A stretch of DNA of 64,000 nucleotides, taken from Aporrectodea caliginosa. Its lineage: Eukaryota > Annelida > Clitellata > Crassiclitellata > Lumbricidae. Numbering within the stretch: the stretch's first letter is position 1; every line of letters starts with the position of its first letter. The notes below the pieces were generated by a model. The model saw only the letters and a list, made by a program, of their open reading frames with translations, was not told where the DNA came from and did not search any database. The translations under genes and the position numbers were made by a program. Below are positions 21,564-33,957 of this stretch, piece by piece. Where the stretch lies: assembly GCA_020284085.1 (NCBI GenBank), contig JACEVL010000056.1, positions 186,001-250,000 on the forward strand. Direction: 5' to 3'.

Positions 21564-24500
21564 TCACCTGCATACGTCCTGATGAAGATTTTCGAAACAG
21601 TTCAGTTGGTCAAGAGAATCACTGGCAGACAGCATTTTGAGGACATCATCATAGGGCAAATTCATGTCTGCAAACCCTTTGTCAGAGGTAAGAGCGGTCG
21701 AATTCCCTGGATTTTGGTCGGTTGGATATTCATGGCACAGAGTCAACAGCTCCATTGCATCGTTTTTACCGCCTGATAAGGGGGAAAGAGTATCACGGAG
21801 GGGCAAACTTTCTGTCGCTTCCCGATTCACTTGTAAGTTGGTGCTAGTGATGGGAGTCATCTCTGATAAGCAATTATCTGTAAAGTCCATTTCTTCTGAT
21901 GTGTCAGTGTTGGCGGTTGTGAGTACAGAGTGAATCGGGGCACGCGAGTTATTCAAACGGCTGCAAACTTTTTCAGTCCCACACCCTGGATCAGAAAAAT
22001 TTGTTACAGAAGTGAAATTGTTTTCACATTCCGCTAAGTTTACGGCGAGGCCGAAGTTTGATCGGCTGGATATGACACTAGAAATTGCTGCCGCATGATT
22101 GTTATCTGTTCCTTCGCTGATATTGACACGTAAATCAGGTTCATTTGTTGTGGGTAGGATCTGATTCTCGAATTGACAAATGATGTTCTGGTTTTCAGGA
22201 AATTGCTGTTCCTGATCAAATTGGTCGTTTGTTTCTGCTGCCTGTGTGTGCACCGGGTAGACTAACAAGGACACGACACCATTTGCGGTTTCAAGAACGT
22301 GCCTGGAAATACCCACAGCAGCCTCCTTCACAAGAGGCCTGGAAATACCCATCGTCATCTGCGCCTCCCTTTGGACAGGCTTTGAAGTCCCCACCGTCGC
22401 CCGGGCCGCCCTCTGGACAGGCCTAGAAGCTTTCCTTGTCACCTGTGCCTCAGGCCTGGAAGTCCCCATCATTGCCTCTCTTTGGCCAGGCCGGGAAATT
22501 CCCGCAGACATTTTCGTGCCCCCAGTCAAGACAGAACCAGACGGACAGTGGTCGACGACGATCCGTATTTTGGCACCGTCCTTACGCGCAGTTGGGGAAA
22601 GACTGCGGTTGAAACCGGAAGCTGGAAGGCTCTGGCAAATGTTGATCGTCGGAATAGTGTTCACTTCAATGCCGTGGCTCTTTGCCATGTGATGTTTGAG
22701 CTGGAAGGAGCGCTTGAAGCTCGCATCGCATATCATGCAGACGTTGCTCTTTGCACTCGAGTGCTCGTGGATGTGACGGCGACAGCTCGAAGGATCGGTG
22801 AAACGAGATCCGCACAAACCACAGGCAAATTTTCTCTCATCTACAACGAAAATTAGAAATCCTTTTAATATCCAAACAGACAAAAAGTGAACAACTATCA
22901 GCACTTTACCATAAACTCCTTCACATCTATGCATTTATTAAGCGCCACTATCTAATGACGAAGCATCAGTCGATGTCACTGAGCAATTGTGAGTGAAGGA
23001 CTTGCTCAAGGTCCCTAACCAATAACCGTCTCAGAGGAGGAGGATCGAACCATACCCTCTGCATTGCAGAGCAAGCGCTATAACCTCTGTCACATTTCTA
23101 AACACAAGTACTTCAATAAACACTGCCAATGTTCCCTTATCCATAGTCCACTCTGTTCCAAAGTCTGAAGATTTGTCCAGTTTTTAATACTTACTTATCT
23201 TGTTCAGGGTCATTCCAACTCAGCTTGCTACCTGCCCTCATATGCCGAGGCTAAGAAAAACAAAAGTCTCTAGGAAGTCATACCCATGGCTGCCTCCTAG
23301 GCTAACTTTATTGACCAGTTGGTAATATATGAAAGTCTGGCTACTATCGGCATCCCAACCCAACAATCATATGTTAATCACAGCCGCTATCAATCAATCA
23401 ATCAATCAATGAAACTTAATATAGCGCCCCTTCAAGATATCTACTCAGAGGCGCTCCCGGCCCAACCACGGCTGAAAAGAATAGTTTTCAGAGAGGTATA
23501 AAATGCAGGTGAAGAGTTCCTAGGTAAGAGACGGAGCTCAAGAGGAAGCCCATTCCAGATACTCGGTCCCACAACCGAGAAGGCCCGATGTTGCATTGTA
23601 GAAGTGCGTGCAAATGGGACACTATACGGGTCATCCATTTAGAATGTACGCAGAATTCCTGAAAAACTGACCTCTCCCCTCCCTGTACGCACGTGTACTT
23701 TTTACACCTCCCCACCTGCGTATTTACGCTTGACACACCCTCCAAATCTTATATAATGGTCTATATTGAATCCATGCAGAAATAATCAAGGATTAAGGCT
23801 AATAATAAACAAATTATTATCGAGGTTTCCCCCACCACATTTTCTTAGGGGTAGGTACATTATCAGTAGACCCCCCCATGTGCAAGCATATGCATTTGGG
23901 TTAACCCTCTCCCTGCCCTCTTCAAGAGTACATACTAAATGGATAACCCTATAAATATCGTTCAACTGTCCAACTCACCTGAATGAACGGACATGTGTCT
24001 GTTTCTGTCGGAGGCATGAGCGAACCTCTTCAGACATTGTCCACACTCAAAAGGTTTCTCCCCTAAACATCAACCCGTACATGTATAATATATACTGTCA
24101 TTATGCAAGAGCCTCAACGTCTCTAATTTACACTGCTGGGTGATGATATGGCATTACAGAAACAATGCTTGCGCATACACTGAAGTGAAACATTGCAGGC
24201 GGTTACAATAGTAGTTGGATGGGTGAATACCATAAAACACAAGGCTGCCTGGGCCAACTCAGCCTAAAGTCTCCAAAGTACTTGCTACGAGTAACATTAA
24301 ATAAATACAGTATATATAAAAAGCCTGACCTGTGTGCTACGAACATCATTAATTATATATATCTTTTTTAATCAATTGTTAGATCCAGACAGAAACACAG
24401 ACAGACAAACAGAGACAGAAAGACAGAGACAGAAAGACACGGGTCAGGCTATCCATATATAATATATATACATATACACATACAATCATACATATATGTA

Positions 24501-27500
24501 TATATATAATATAATAAAAAGTCCACCAATGTAGAATAGGCAGAATCAGTAAAGCTAAACACGACGTCTAACGCTGAGTTCAAAGACAATCCACCACAAA
24601 GGAGACCAAAAGCAGCTGCTTCACATCAATACCTAATTGCAGTCTGAAACGAATGTGCACTAACACAGAACAGTTCTAAAGAACCAGAATACATACATAT
24701 AAATATATAAATACATAAATATATAAATATATATATATATAATAATCCTGACCTGTGTGTGATTTCATGTGCGACTTCAAATAGACGGTCTGTGAGAACG
24801 CCTGATGGCAGATGTCGCATTCGAACGGACGGTGCTGACTGTTGTGAGTCTGTAGGTGGCGCTTGTAGCAGCTCACCTGGCGGAACATCCGGCCACACGT
24901 GTCGCACCTATACGGCTTCAGATTGACGTGTCGCGCAACGTGTTCCTTCAGAGCCAGGTTGCTGGAACACGACCGGCCGCAGATGTCGCAGTCGAAGAGC
25001 TTGATCCCTGAACAAAAGATCAAACTGATCGAATCTAATAACTTCTATAGTGCCGTCATCATTGGTGCAATCGTGATCGCTTCAAGTGATAGTGTTACAG
25101 TAGTCTAAGAAGTCAAAATCCACTGGAGAAGTCTGTTTGACGCCAAACAGGTCAGAGAAAAGTTAGACCAGTCTTAGAAGTCAGGCTAACCACTTGCTCC
25201 CCAACGCCCTCTGACCTCTTGTCATAGTTTAGTAAGAATAAGTTCTTATTGAACATTCTTATTGAGGGATTGTTTTATTAAAAAATATTTAATCTTTGGG
25301 TGGAGAGATGGCTGAATGGTAACACGCAGGCAAGAAGACCCTGAAGGACACGGGTTCGATATCTTCTAGCCCCATAAGGTTGATTCAGCCTTCCACTCCC
25401 TAGGGGAGATGGTAAAATGAGAAGTAGGATAGATGGGCGCCTTGCAGGCTGCCATACAAACATTTGACTCCTGTTAAACTTGTTACTACTATAGCATGTA
25501 ATCTAACCGCATACTTTTCAGTTTGAATTAGTAAACGAATATTTACAAAAAATCTAAAACAGGGTCATTAGCTATGCATAACAGGCATATGCTCAGTTTA
25601 ACAAGACAAAGAAGACAACCAGTACCAAGATGAGTGAGTTTGTGACGCTTAAGCGATTCACCGCTGTTGAAACATCGACGACATCCGGAGAAGTTGCAAG
25701 CAAACGGCAGATCATTTGAATGAGTTCTCAGGTGAGCCTTCAAGTTTCCTTCACATGAAAATCACATCATAACTATACACCACTAAACACGCGGCATCAA
25801 TGTATGCATTGCAATTATACGTAGTTGCAATTGTAATTACGACGAATTATATAGCATCGATTCGTTGGTAGCAAGCTACATTTAGGATGCTTTACACACG
25901 CTGTCTACTGTCAGCATATGTATTTATGTGTGTATGTATGAGAACACTTAATATAACATGTTTCTAAGTAACTCACAAAAGCAATGTTGCCACAATGCAA
26001 CGTGGAAGCTGCCATGACAGTCTTCTCTCTATGTCTCTATATGCAACTGGTTGCCTACATTACTTTCTATAGAGGTCTGTTAATTGGCTCGTGAGAACCT
26101 CTAGTTTTCTTGAAAAGGCACTAATAAATAAGCACCTACAATTAGTTACTATTATGGTAGCTGTTTTGGCTCGTGAGAACCTCTAGTTTTCTTGAAAAGG
26201 CACTAATAAATAAGCACCTACAATTAGTTACTATTATGGTAGCTGTTTTGGCTCGTGAGAACCTCTAGTTTTCTTGAAAAGGCACTAATAAATAAGCACC
26301 TACAATTAGTTACTATTATGGTAGCTGTTTTGAAACTGATATCAGAGTCTGAACCAATTCAGCATAGTAGCCATTAAAATTCATCTGTTGTAATCCATGA
26401 CTAGGGTGATTCTTCATCATCACAAACAGCATTGTCATACAGCACTATGACCATGACCAACATACTACCATGACCACCACCACCATCTGGGTGATTCTTC
26501 ATTTCAAGAGCATGCTATATATAATATAAACATAACACTGAACCAAACATCTTGGTTATGAGACCAGCATGCTAACCACCAGATAATAAGCAGACAATAC
26601 AGACCTTGCTGTGAGAAAACCTTGCTGCACACTTGACAGGTGAAACTGACGCTCTTTGACACTGCCGACGACTCCAAAGTTGCTTCTGTTAGCAAAATAA
26701 AACAGCACAAATGGCTTTAGACCAAGTGTTCATTCTTTATCACATGTCCATTCACAGAAGTTAAGCAAAATTTAACATAACAATAATAGTAAAGCCATCT
26801 GCAAAGACTGGTCATTCCATAATAACACTTCCCTAATTTCTGTAATCGTGATGGATAATATGAACGTTGGGTAAAATAATAATACAGGTCATTCCACATG
26901 ATTTTTTCACTTTCTCACTTTTCAAAGCCTGAAAGATCATTTCTACATCAGGTAAAAGAGGCCCTATTTTCCAGAGATCAGCTTCCAACATCATCCCAAC
27001 CTAATTTTTAATCCCAGAAGGATCATTCCAACCATGGCAAAAATATCAATAACCATAGCTTGATTTGATTCTCTCCTATAATTAACCTGATCATTATTTT
27101 TCCTTCCAAAGTCTGTTTTAAAGTTAATTGCAGCTTTGAAATGACCCATGACTGAAATAGATGGGATGTGGTGGTGTAGCGGTATGTTCTGTGCCTTGTG
27201 ACCGGAGGGTCGCAGGTTCGAATCTACCTCTAGCCACGGTGTAGCGACCTTGGATAAGTCGCTCGCCCACAATTGTTTGTGAGGAAGGCAACGGGAAACC
27301 ACCTCACACATCTCATCCCCGGGTGGCGTAAAAGCCAATGGACCTGCCTTCGGGCAGAGCACTCATCATCATCATGATCATCATGACTGAAACAACCCCT
27401 TACTCTGCCCAGACACTTCTTATTATGGTACCTGGACCAGAGTCTGTATGGCACCGTTTCTTATGTCGAAGCAGCGACGCACTGGACAGGAACTTCTGTC

Positions 27501-30059
27501 CACAGCTCTGAACTTCACACTTGAACTGTCGCTCCTTCACAACAATTATATCAGGATCTACAAAAATTACAACAAAACTTCCTTATAATGCACATTGTTA
27601 AAGCCCGGTTTCTGCTAGAACAAGGCAAGACCATAACGGATCTAAAAACTGATTCAGCTTCGAGTGCTGGCTTCACTTTAATATTATTTCATTCAGATTA
27701 GTAATTGACTTTAAACGTTAAATTGATTTAACTTTCAGATTGTTAATTGATTTTCACTTTCATGTATTAATTAACTTTCATTTTCAGACAGATTAATCAC
27801 TCTCGCTTTCAGGTGATTAAATGACTCAATTTCGGACAGCCAAACAATTTTCACTGTCTGACAGTTAAATGACACTCACCTTCAGATAGTTAAATGACCT
27901 TCACTTTCCGATAGCTAAATGATTTTTCGTTTTTACTAACTGATAGATAAATGACTTTCACCTTCAGACAGCTTTAGAAATGATCTTCACATTCAGAGAG
28001 CTAAACGACTTGCACATTCAAGATAAATTACTTTCACATTCAGATAGCTAAATGATTTTCACTGACTGAGAGTTAACTTAAATGACCTTCTTCAGATGGT
28101 CAAATCACTTTCACAATAAAAAAATACAAAAGAAACAACACCTTTTGATAGTACACGCAGGGAGTTGATCGTCTTCATCTGCAGAATGCCACTGGGTTCA
28201 GCATTCACCAGACCAAAACGTCCGTCATTACCAGTCATCTCAATCGCACGTTCTGAAAAAATGATTTGAGCTTGTATTGTGCGACAATGCCAATAAGACT
28301 AATCTTGGCACAACAATACCAATAAAAGTCTAATCCTATCTAATCTTAGAACTTCTACAGAACAACTATAACAATACACACTAGGACACAGAAGCCAATT
28401 GGTTAGAGTGCTCACGTTATAACATCGAGAGTCCAGATTCAAGCCTATAATGAGACAGTTACTGTGTATTATTATTATTATATTCGTTTTATTTGAAACA
28501 AAACTGATAGACACACCGCTATCAGGTACATTGCAGTTTAACAAAAGTTACGAATGAATGCTAAGCAAGATTGTATCATATATAACGCAGTAGCCAATGT
28601 TAGAGCGACAATAAGGCAACAAATTGTTATAAACTATTGCCTGATGAATTGTTAAGTTAATTGAGAGTAATGAGGGAGGAGATTTATGAGCATTAGTGGT
28701 CAGAGGATGGCTTTTTAAACAGGACTCGTGAGATAAAAAGTTTATCATCTTTAGTGGGTAGTACAAAGTTGTGAGGGCGTGGTCTCATTTTGTAATGACG
28801 ATCAATAATCGGAGGAAAGAGCGGCCGAAGAACATGGAAGTCGTTTCTGGAAACAGCGGCCAGAAGGCGATCATCAGCCTGGTCCGCCATTTCAGCAGCA
28901 GTTGGCGAGTCTTCACTCAGGTACCCTGATCGGCGGCACCTTGCCAAAAGACGCTCGATCCTGACCCGATCCATGAAGGTTGTAAAGCCCCACCAGGCAG
29001 GGGCAGCGTACATCATCCTGGAGACTGTAGTAGCTCTAGTCACTTCATGTAGAACTTCAGGTGGTAATCCATGTGCCCTTAACGTTCTTAAGGCATGAAG
29101 TGTAGGCACCTTGAGCAAGATCTTCACTCACATGTGCTCAGCGTCATTGACTGATACTTGATCATTAGATAGCTGTGCTTATTAATTGCATAATAACAAT
29201 AGACATCAATCACGGCAATTGGTAAAATCCAAGGGACAGTCAAACGAGACCGTTAGGCACACTATGACAGATAAGTTTCTTGAAGGGGCGCTATATAAAT
29301 GCTCTGAATGAATGAATGAATGAATGAATGAATAAGCAAACAGAAATTCGAATGTCTTCAGTCAGTAATAGAAAGACCCCAATTAGGCCTCAAATCATAC
29401 GTGGGTTGTCCAGAGCAAGAGTGTTGGCACATGGCACAATCGGTCTAGACAGGTGATGGTAGTTTTCAAATGGGTGCACTGCTATAAAGACCCTTTTAAC
29501 TTCAGTTGATGTTGTCCATCTTTCTGATGACCATTTTGCCCTCAGACTTTCACGACCCTTTTATTCTCCAGCATTTATTAAGCCATGGCCTCGCAGTTTC
29601 TTTTTAAAAGTTGAACTCACAATCGAGTAACTGACTGCATAGTATTTGCATACTTGCAAGCTTCTCATTCAATTCATTGTTGCATATAGAAATTTGTGTT
29701 TATTTGTTTGAATGTATTAATCTTGCCATGTACAGTGCTGTGCGTTTGCCAGTGCTTCTCAATAAAGGATATACTTACTTACTTACTTACTTCCACCTCT
29801 GCATTAAATCTCCACACATAATGGTCCCAACGCTTCTCAACAAAATGTTAATCTTTGCGGCGAAAAGTAGATTGCAAAAGCATAACAGATTATCCTGTGG
29901 GGGCCATGGCTCAATTACCCCTTGCCGACGCCCTTGGCTCGTGGCCAGATCATTTTCAGCACACCCGATATCAACCTGGAATGCGTCCCATTGAATCGTT
30001 GGAGTCTCACCTGCGCCTCCTATTTCCTCGGCATCTTCGCAAACTTCAATTTCCTCCAT
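21564..30059 (-). CDS. C2H2 zinc-finger protein, eight coding exons, 701 aa
   Basis: Predicted nuclear DNA-binding protein with nine C2H2 fingers. Exons: 30059-30011, 28252-28142, 27557-27432, 26685-26605, 25748-25626, 25007-24753, 24062-23979, 22840-21564. All donors are GT, all acceptors AG and all seven introns phase 1; splices restore linkers such as HTGEKPF and the split finger [21 protein letters not shown]. Fingers (first Cys to last His): 67-90, 112-132, 140-162, 170-190, 198-218, 227-247, 255-275, 283-303 and 311-332. Finger 1 is C-x4-C and finger 3 C-x4-C; the rest are C-x2-C. Fingers 7 and 8 ([29 protein letters not shown]) resemble the GLI/ZIC-type SSDR...HPSSLRKH pair. Residues 333-701 form a long low-complexity tail with repeated SRPxQREA-type segments. 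The N-terminus is acidic ([12 protein letters not shown]). Target genes and ortholog unknown; it is not a standard KRAB, BTB or GLI protein. Confidence 0.92.
22930..23102 (-). mobile_element. tRNA-derived SINE, family A
   Basis: Intron 7 of the zinc-finger gene, same sense as the gene. Minus-strand B box GGTTCGATCCTCC, then CTTGAGCAAGTCCTTCACTC, ACAATTGCTCAGTG and the 3' end CTTAATAAATGCAT. Confidence 0.85.
23210..23315 (+). mobile_element. SINE body fragment, family D
   Basis: GCCCTCATATGCCGAGGCTAAGAAAA and the following GGCTGCCTC...GGCTAACT match the body of the SINE at 60305-60480. Confidence 0.55.
23395..23627 (-). mobile_element. LINE C-terminus and 3' tail, family L-b
   Basis: Minus strand encodes [20 protein letters not shown] and then [20 protein letters not shown] with stop, followed by the tail CTTGAAGGGGCGCTATATTA and TGAT/ATTG units. 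Standard non-LTR ORF2 terminus. Its 5' side is cut by the MITE starting at 23628. Confidence 0.85.
23628..23949. mobile_element. MITE, copy 1 (GGGTCATCCATTTAG ends)
   Basis: Terminal inverted repeats GGGTCATCCATTTAGAATGTAC and GTACATACTAAATGGATAACCC, allowing two mismatches. A shorter relative is at 62973-63077. Inserted in LINE sequence 30 bp from the zinc-finger exon 7 donor. Target duplication not certain. Confidence 0.7.
24380..24750. repeat. GACA and TA-rich microsatellites in zinc-finger intron 6
   Basis: GACAGA units at 24387-24440 (related to the 16940-17355 type), then TATA-rich tracts at 24455-24520 and 24690-24745. Confidence 0.85.
25298..25545 (+). mobile_element. tRNA-derived SINE, family C, copy 1
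   Basis: Head GATGGCTGAATGGTAACACG (A-box region) and GGGTTCGATATC (B box), then GTTGATTCAGCCTTCCACTC, CGCCTTGCAGGCTGCCATAC and the end TCAGTTTGAATTAGTAAACG. A nearly full-length match is at 33958-34204. Intron 5 of the zinc-finger gene, antisense to it. Confidence 0.85.
26086..26331. repeat. Three perfect tandem copies of an 82-bp unit
   Basis: Each unit begins GGCTCGTGAGAACCTCTAG and ends TATTATGGTAGCTGTTTT; starts at 26086, 26168 and 26250. No differences seen between copies, so the amplification is recent or is an assembly artefact. Intron 4 of the zinc-finger gene. Confidence 0.95.
27163..27387 (+). mobile_element. tRNA-derived SINE, family A-prime, full-length
   Basis: Head TGGTGGTGTAGCGGTATG (A box), GCAGGTTCGAATCTACC (B box), body CTTGGATAAGTCGCTCGCCC and GAGGAAGGCAACGGGAAACC, tail of CATCATCATCATGA units. 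Antisense within intron 3 of the zinc-finger gene, ending 45 bp before exon 3. Confidence 0.85.
27690..28115. repeat. Degenerate minisatellite, about 29-bp unit
   Basis: Some 13-15 imperfect copies of TTCACATTCAGATAGCTAAA TGAC in intron 2 of the zinc-finger gene. High divergence between copies. Confidence 0.8.
28385..28460 (+). mobile_element. SINE family A head fragment
   Basis: AAGCCAATTGGTTAGAGTGC, then a degenerate B box CAGATTCAAGCC and GAGACAGTTACTGTGT. It matches the head of the 39058 copy; the body is missing. Confidence 0.6.
28461..29127 (-). mobile_element. LINE reverse-transcriptase C-terminus (CR1/L2-type)
   Basis: A 144-codon intact minus-strand frame (29127-28693) encodes [20 protein letters not shown], then [56 protein letters not shown] and FISRVLFKK. 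These are the classic C-terminal blocks of CR1/L2-type ORF2. The 3' UTR reaches about 28461. Intact frame suggests a fairly young, 5'-truncated insertion in zinc-finger intron 1. Confidence 0.9.
29135..29205 (+). mobile_element. SINE family A tail fragment
   Basis: TGCTCAGCGTCATTGACTGA, then CATTAGATAGCTGTGCTTA and TTGCATAATAA, matching the 3' half of the 39058 copy. Confidence 0.65.
29262..29335 (+). mobile_element. LINE 3' tail, family L-b
   Basis: TTCTTGAAGGGGCGCTATATAAA-type end with GAAT tandem tail. Confidence 0.7.
29336..30010. other. Zinc-finger intron 1, 5' part
   Basis: Non-coding. A TTAC tetranucleotide run at 29772-29792 may be a LINE tail, because it follows CAATAAAGGATA. Nothing else supported. 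Confidence 0.4.
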
Positions 30060-31191
30060 TGCTTTTTTATACCCCTAAATAGTAGACATTTTTACGAGTG
30101 AATTCATTAAACTATAGGCTATAAATGACTGTTTATCTGTTTAAATTGCATTTTCCTTCTGTTGACACCCCGCCATCCCAGGAAAATATAAACAACTGCC
30201 GGTGCAATCAAAATCTATCCGGAGTCTGCTCAGAGCTGTTTGACGACGTAGTACGTATAAGTGGTTGGTTCGGCGTCCACTTGACTGTAGCCTATTGTAT
30301 GTGAGAGTAGGGCAGCAAAAGTTCTTGTTTTTTGTTTTTGTTTGTTTAAACAAAAAACAAAGAAAAAACACCGCAAATTTTTTTTTTTAATTTATAAATT
30401 ATAAATGCCAAAAATTGCGTCTCGTCAACTCTTGGTAAATGCGTATCATCTTTGTTATTTTCGTTACATGATGTTATACGGTTATCTACTGTTCTACATC
30501 TGATTAATTTGAACGGTATTCATGCCATCTTTATGAGTTATAATGAATATGATCCGAAATAGGCAAATCTGAAAAACAAAAAACCAACTTTTCATTTGGA
30601 AAAAAACTTTGTTTTTTGCACCCCTGTGTGAGAGCAGCTAAATGTAAAATGTACACGTTTTTATATGGTGCCCCCAAAAAGCCTTGAGTTTTCAATGAAT
30701 TCATCAAGGCAGATTCTTCCCCACCACTGCCTGTTTGAATGGGCGCCACCATATTTTCAGGACCCTCTGTATAGACCATGCGAGCCCGAGATTTATTAAT
30801 AAGGGACTTCAACATTATTTTGACATACAGAATTGTCTGGAATGACAATTATTATAATTATAATAATAATTATATTATTACTATTTTTAGTATTGTTATT
30901 ATTACCATAATAATAATAATGATGATGATGATTTGGGACATGATGGTGGTGGATACCGTGCCCGCCATATCCCCAAGATGGTAACCGAAGTTGGAGGGGC
31001 AGCGGAGTTGGCTGCCATAAGGAAACCATACGAAATATGCAGCGCTACAGAGGAGGTACACCTTTGTCCCTGTCGCCATAAATCCCCTTGGTCCTCTCAA
31101 CAGAGGACCAAGGGAGCCCTTCCTTTCAGAGATGGGTCATCAACTAATGAGAATATCTGGAGATACTCGAGACAGGAATCCTCTTTCAGCG
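30060..31191. other. Upstream region of the zinc-finger gene
   Basis: Holds the 5' UTR/promoter side of the zinc-finger gene, a palindromic TTGTTTAAACAA with T/A runs (about 30325-30400), an ATT/AAT-rich run (30845-30930) and a GC-richer stretch (30955-31190) that continues beyond the MITE at 31200. That stretch looks like decayed coding or retroelement DNA, but I cannot name it. Confidence 0.35.
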
Positions 31192-31199
31192 CCTGTCGG

Positions 31200-31360
31200 C
31201 AGTGGCGTAACGAAGGGGCGCAGAGGGTTGTGGGGGCGCAAAATTAGCTTTTGGTGGTACACAGTAATATGACAACGATTAAAAGTCAACAAAAAAATTA
31301 AAAAGAGGCACAGTCATCACCTCTTGCCCCTGGGCGCTGAAACCCTTCGTTACGCCACTG
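31200..31360. mobile_element. Short hAT MITE (161 bp)
   Basis: TIRs CAGTGGCGTAACGAAGGG / CCCTTCGTTACGCCACTG (18 bp, perfect). Flanking 8-bp duplication CCTGTCGG / CCTGTCAG (31192-31199 and 31361-31368, one mismatch). Confidence 0.92.
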
Positions 31361-31368
31361 CCTGTCAG

Positions 31369-33395
31369 TGACAGTCCAACGCTTCAATGCAGTCGCCTTC
31401 CAGACTCAAGAGTACCTGGTGCTGAGGAGCAACCACCTCAACAGCACTAAACCTCTATTGGTTTTAACAATGATAATGGTGATAATAATAGTAAAAATAT
31501 ATTATTATTATATTGTGAGTTCGATCCTGCAGAGCAGTCTCCACTTAACGACCCAGGACTAATTGTTGACATACACCTATTTTGTGCCTCTGATCTACTG
31601 AGACAGAGAAATGTCACTTATCTTTCACATGTAATAATTAAGCACAAATAAATCAATAAATCAAAATAAATAGAGAGACACTGGTATTGAGAAAAATTAA
31701 TCATGATTCTATTTGACTCCAAATCGCTGAAATAACATTAACACAACACACAAATGAAGATTATATCATAAAATACTATAATCTATAAACTAATCATTTC
31801 CAAATGGCCGTAACAGAGGCAACACGATTCGAAAACACAGTTTAGAAATGATACATAAATATATATATATATACACACACAAAATAAAGATTCGATTACA
31901 CAAAATTTAAAATAATCCGTAATCAGTTAAAAATCCGAGACACAACTCGCCGTAAAAACAAACTAGAAATGATAAAAACGATTAATGAAATTCAAACCTA
32001 ACAGCGCAAACCGTACACAAAGCATCGGTGCCTTTGGCTAATCGAAAGGAGCAACAAAAGCACGAGACAAACTTACAGTGTCACAAATACCACTGCAAAT
32101 AAAGCTGTGAAAAAATGTGTCACTGCTAAGGAAAAGTAAGTTTGGCTTGCAGTGAATATATTGTTGATGACACCATTCACCCTTCCATGTGCCAAAGACC
32201 ACAGACAGTTTAATACGCATTTCTGATAAGGCAGTTGAAGGTGGGCGTCAACAGTAGCGCATGTGGCACTGAATAGGTGGTGTTACATGAAAATTGGCCT
32301 AGAGAAGTACTACTTTACTTCCAATATCTTGTTTACCGATACTCACGAATATCAATGATATAGTTTAGCCATTCTCTTCATTTGAATACATAACTGTTCA
32401 CTTGCTGCAATGCAGACTATAATCCACTTTTTTGTAATAATGTAATTTGTAAATAGTAACTTCAATTGCGCCGGTGACTAATGCACAAGGCATCAACTTC
32501 TGGCGCGCATGACCAATCCGTAATCAGGTCAATATCCAGAAGATCAGTCCGTAACACAGAGAGACAGCCTACGGTGGGTAAGGATTTTGATAGTATCATC
32601 ATTTACTTTGCCACAGCATAATTGTAATCATAAATGCCAAATTTCTAAAGCGCCACTTGAGAGCTAAGAGCATGGCACCAGCTTATTACCGTTAAATTAA
32701 TCAACTGTGTTTTGTAATATAATGCAATGTTAAATTATCCTGCACTCTTCACGAAGAAGTGCAGCGCACATAAAATGAGATTCAAATTCCCAGACTAACT
32801 TCCAAGACTCATTACAATGATGCAATAATCACCTACTTTAGACATTGTAGCTCAAATTTCAAACAGAGGTAGTTCAAGAGAAATAAAGTCAAATAACCAT
32901 GACATGCCACATAGCACAGAAAGTAACGAAAACTCAACAGCAGAAGGAACATTCAACGCATTCAACAAAGATTTGACAACACACAGAACACACAATCTCT
33001 AGCACTTGCTGGAAGGCAGGATATCAGAAAATGGGAGGAATATCTTTCTAAATGCAGTAGAGAAAAAGTCAACCACTTTTCTGCATCACATCCCTTACCA
33101 AACAAGAAAAATTAGTTTAAATATCAATATTCTAGTCTGGTAACTCCAATAACAGATCTTGCCCACGGCTGATACCATACAATACACCATCTGAAAATGT
33201 AGTCATTTATCTGATAATGAGTGACTAAAGTGTCTAACAGCAGAGTCACCTCACCACCTGAAAATGGAGTCGCTCAACTTTCTAAAGTGAACGTTACTGA
33301 TTAACCACAGAGATTCCGATAATCATCTAAAAGTGACATTACATAAATTGCTGAATAAATAAATTAACTGTTTGGCAATAAACTCCACGTCTAAA
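31369..33395. other. Intergenic DNA between the zinc-finger and LDB genes
   Basis: AT-rich. An LDB 3' UTR could reach into it, but I see no decisive signal. A decayed LINE L-a 3' end lies at 32625-32690 (minus, TTCTAAAGCGCCACTTGAGA). Microsatellites: ATT near 31500 and TA near 31860. No exon recognised. Confidence 0.4.
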
Positions 33396-33399
33396 ATCA

Positions 33400-33575
33400 A
33401 AAAACACAACAGACAGGTAAAACATAGCCAACAATGCTCAGGTAAATGATAGACAGGTGAATATAAATGACAATGCTCAAGTAAACAATAGACAGGCAAG
33501 CATATCCAACAATGCTCGGGTAAACAAAGACAGGTGAATACAACTGACAGTGCTCAGGAAAAATGATAGACAATG
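33400..33575. repeat. Degenerate minisatellite (GACAGGTGAATA...CAATGCTCAGGTAAA)
   Basis: Four imperfect units of about 40-50 bp, each with a GACAGG and an AATGCTC(A/G)GGTAAA block. Confidence 0.75.
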
Positions 33576-33957
33576 AGCAGAGAAGTTGCATGACCAATTG
33601 GCCACACTTTGACATGAGCCACACAAACCGCGAGAGACAGTTTCGTGCCTATGAAAATGCGGAAACAATGAAAAATAACTGAGAGATTCACAACTGAGCA
33701 TAAAACAAAACATAAACGTCTGCGTAAACTAATTGTGCATTCGAAACCATAATCATTTATGCAAATGACAAGTCTATTGTTCTGAAACTCAACCAATCAG
33801 CACAGAAGGCAAATAAATCTTTGAACAGCAGACACTGAAGTGGATGGGCCACCAGGGGTCACAACCTCTGACCTCAAAGTACTTTGCCATAATTTTACAC
33901 ACCTTTTTCAAACAGATTCATATGAGAGATTCAGTTTTTAAACAGATTTTGCTGATG

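Noticed and set aside
22482..22856. Plus-strand 124-codon frame
   Set aside because: Antisense of the last zinc-finger exon.
27163..27260. Functional tRNA gene
   Set aside because: A and B boxes are present, but the cloverleaf does not close and the SINE body follows directly. The same holds for the other SINE heads.
31369..31562. RFNAVAFQTQEYLVLRSNHL frame as an exon
   Set aside because: It follows the MITE and reads on from degraded sequence with other frames equally plausible. No splice sites; left unassigned.
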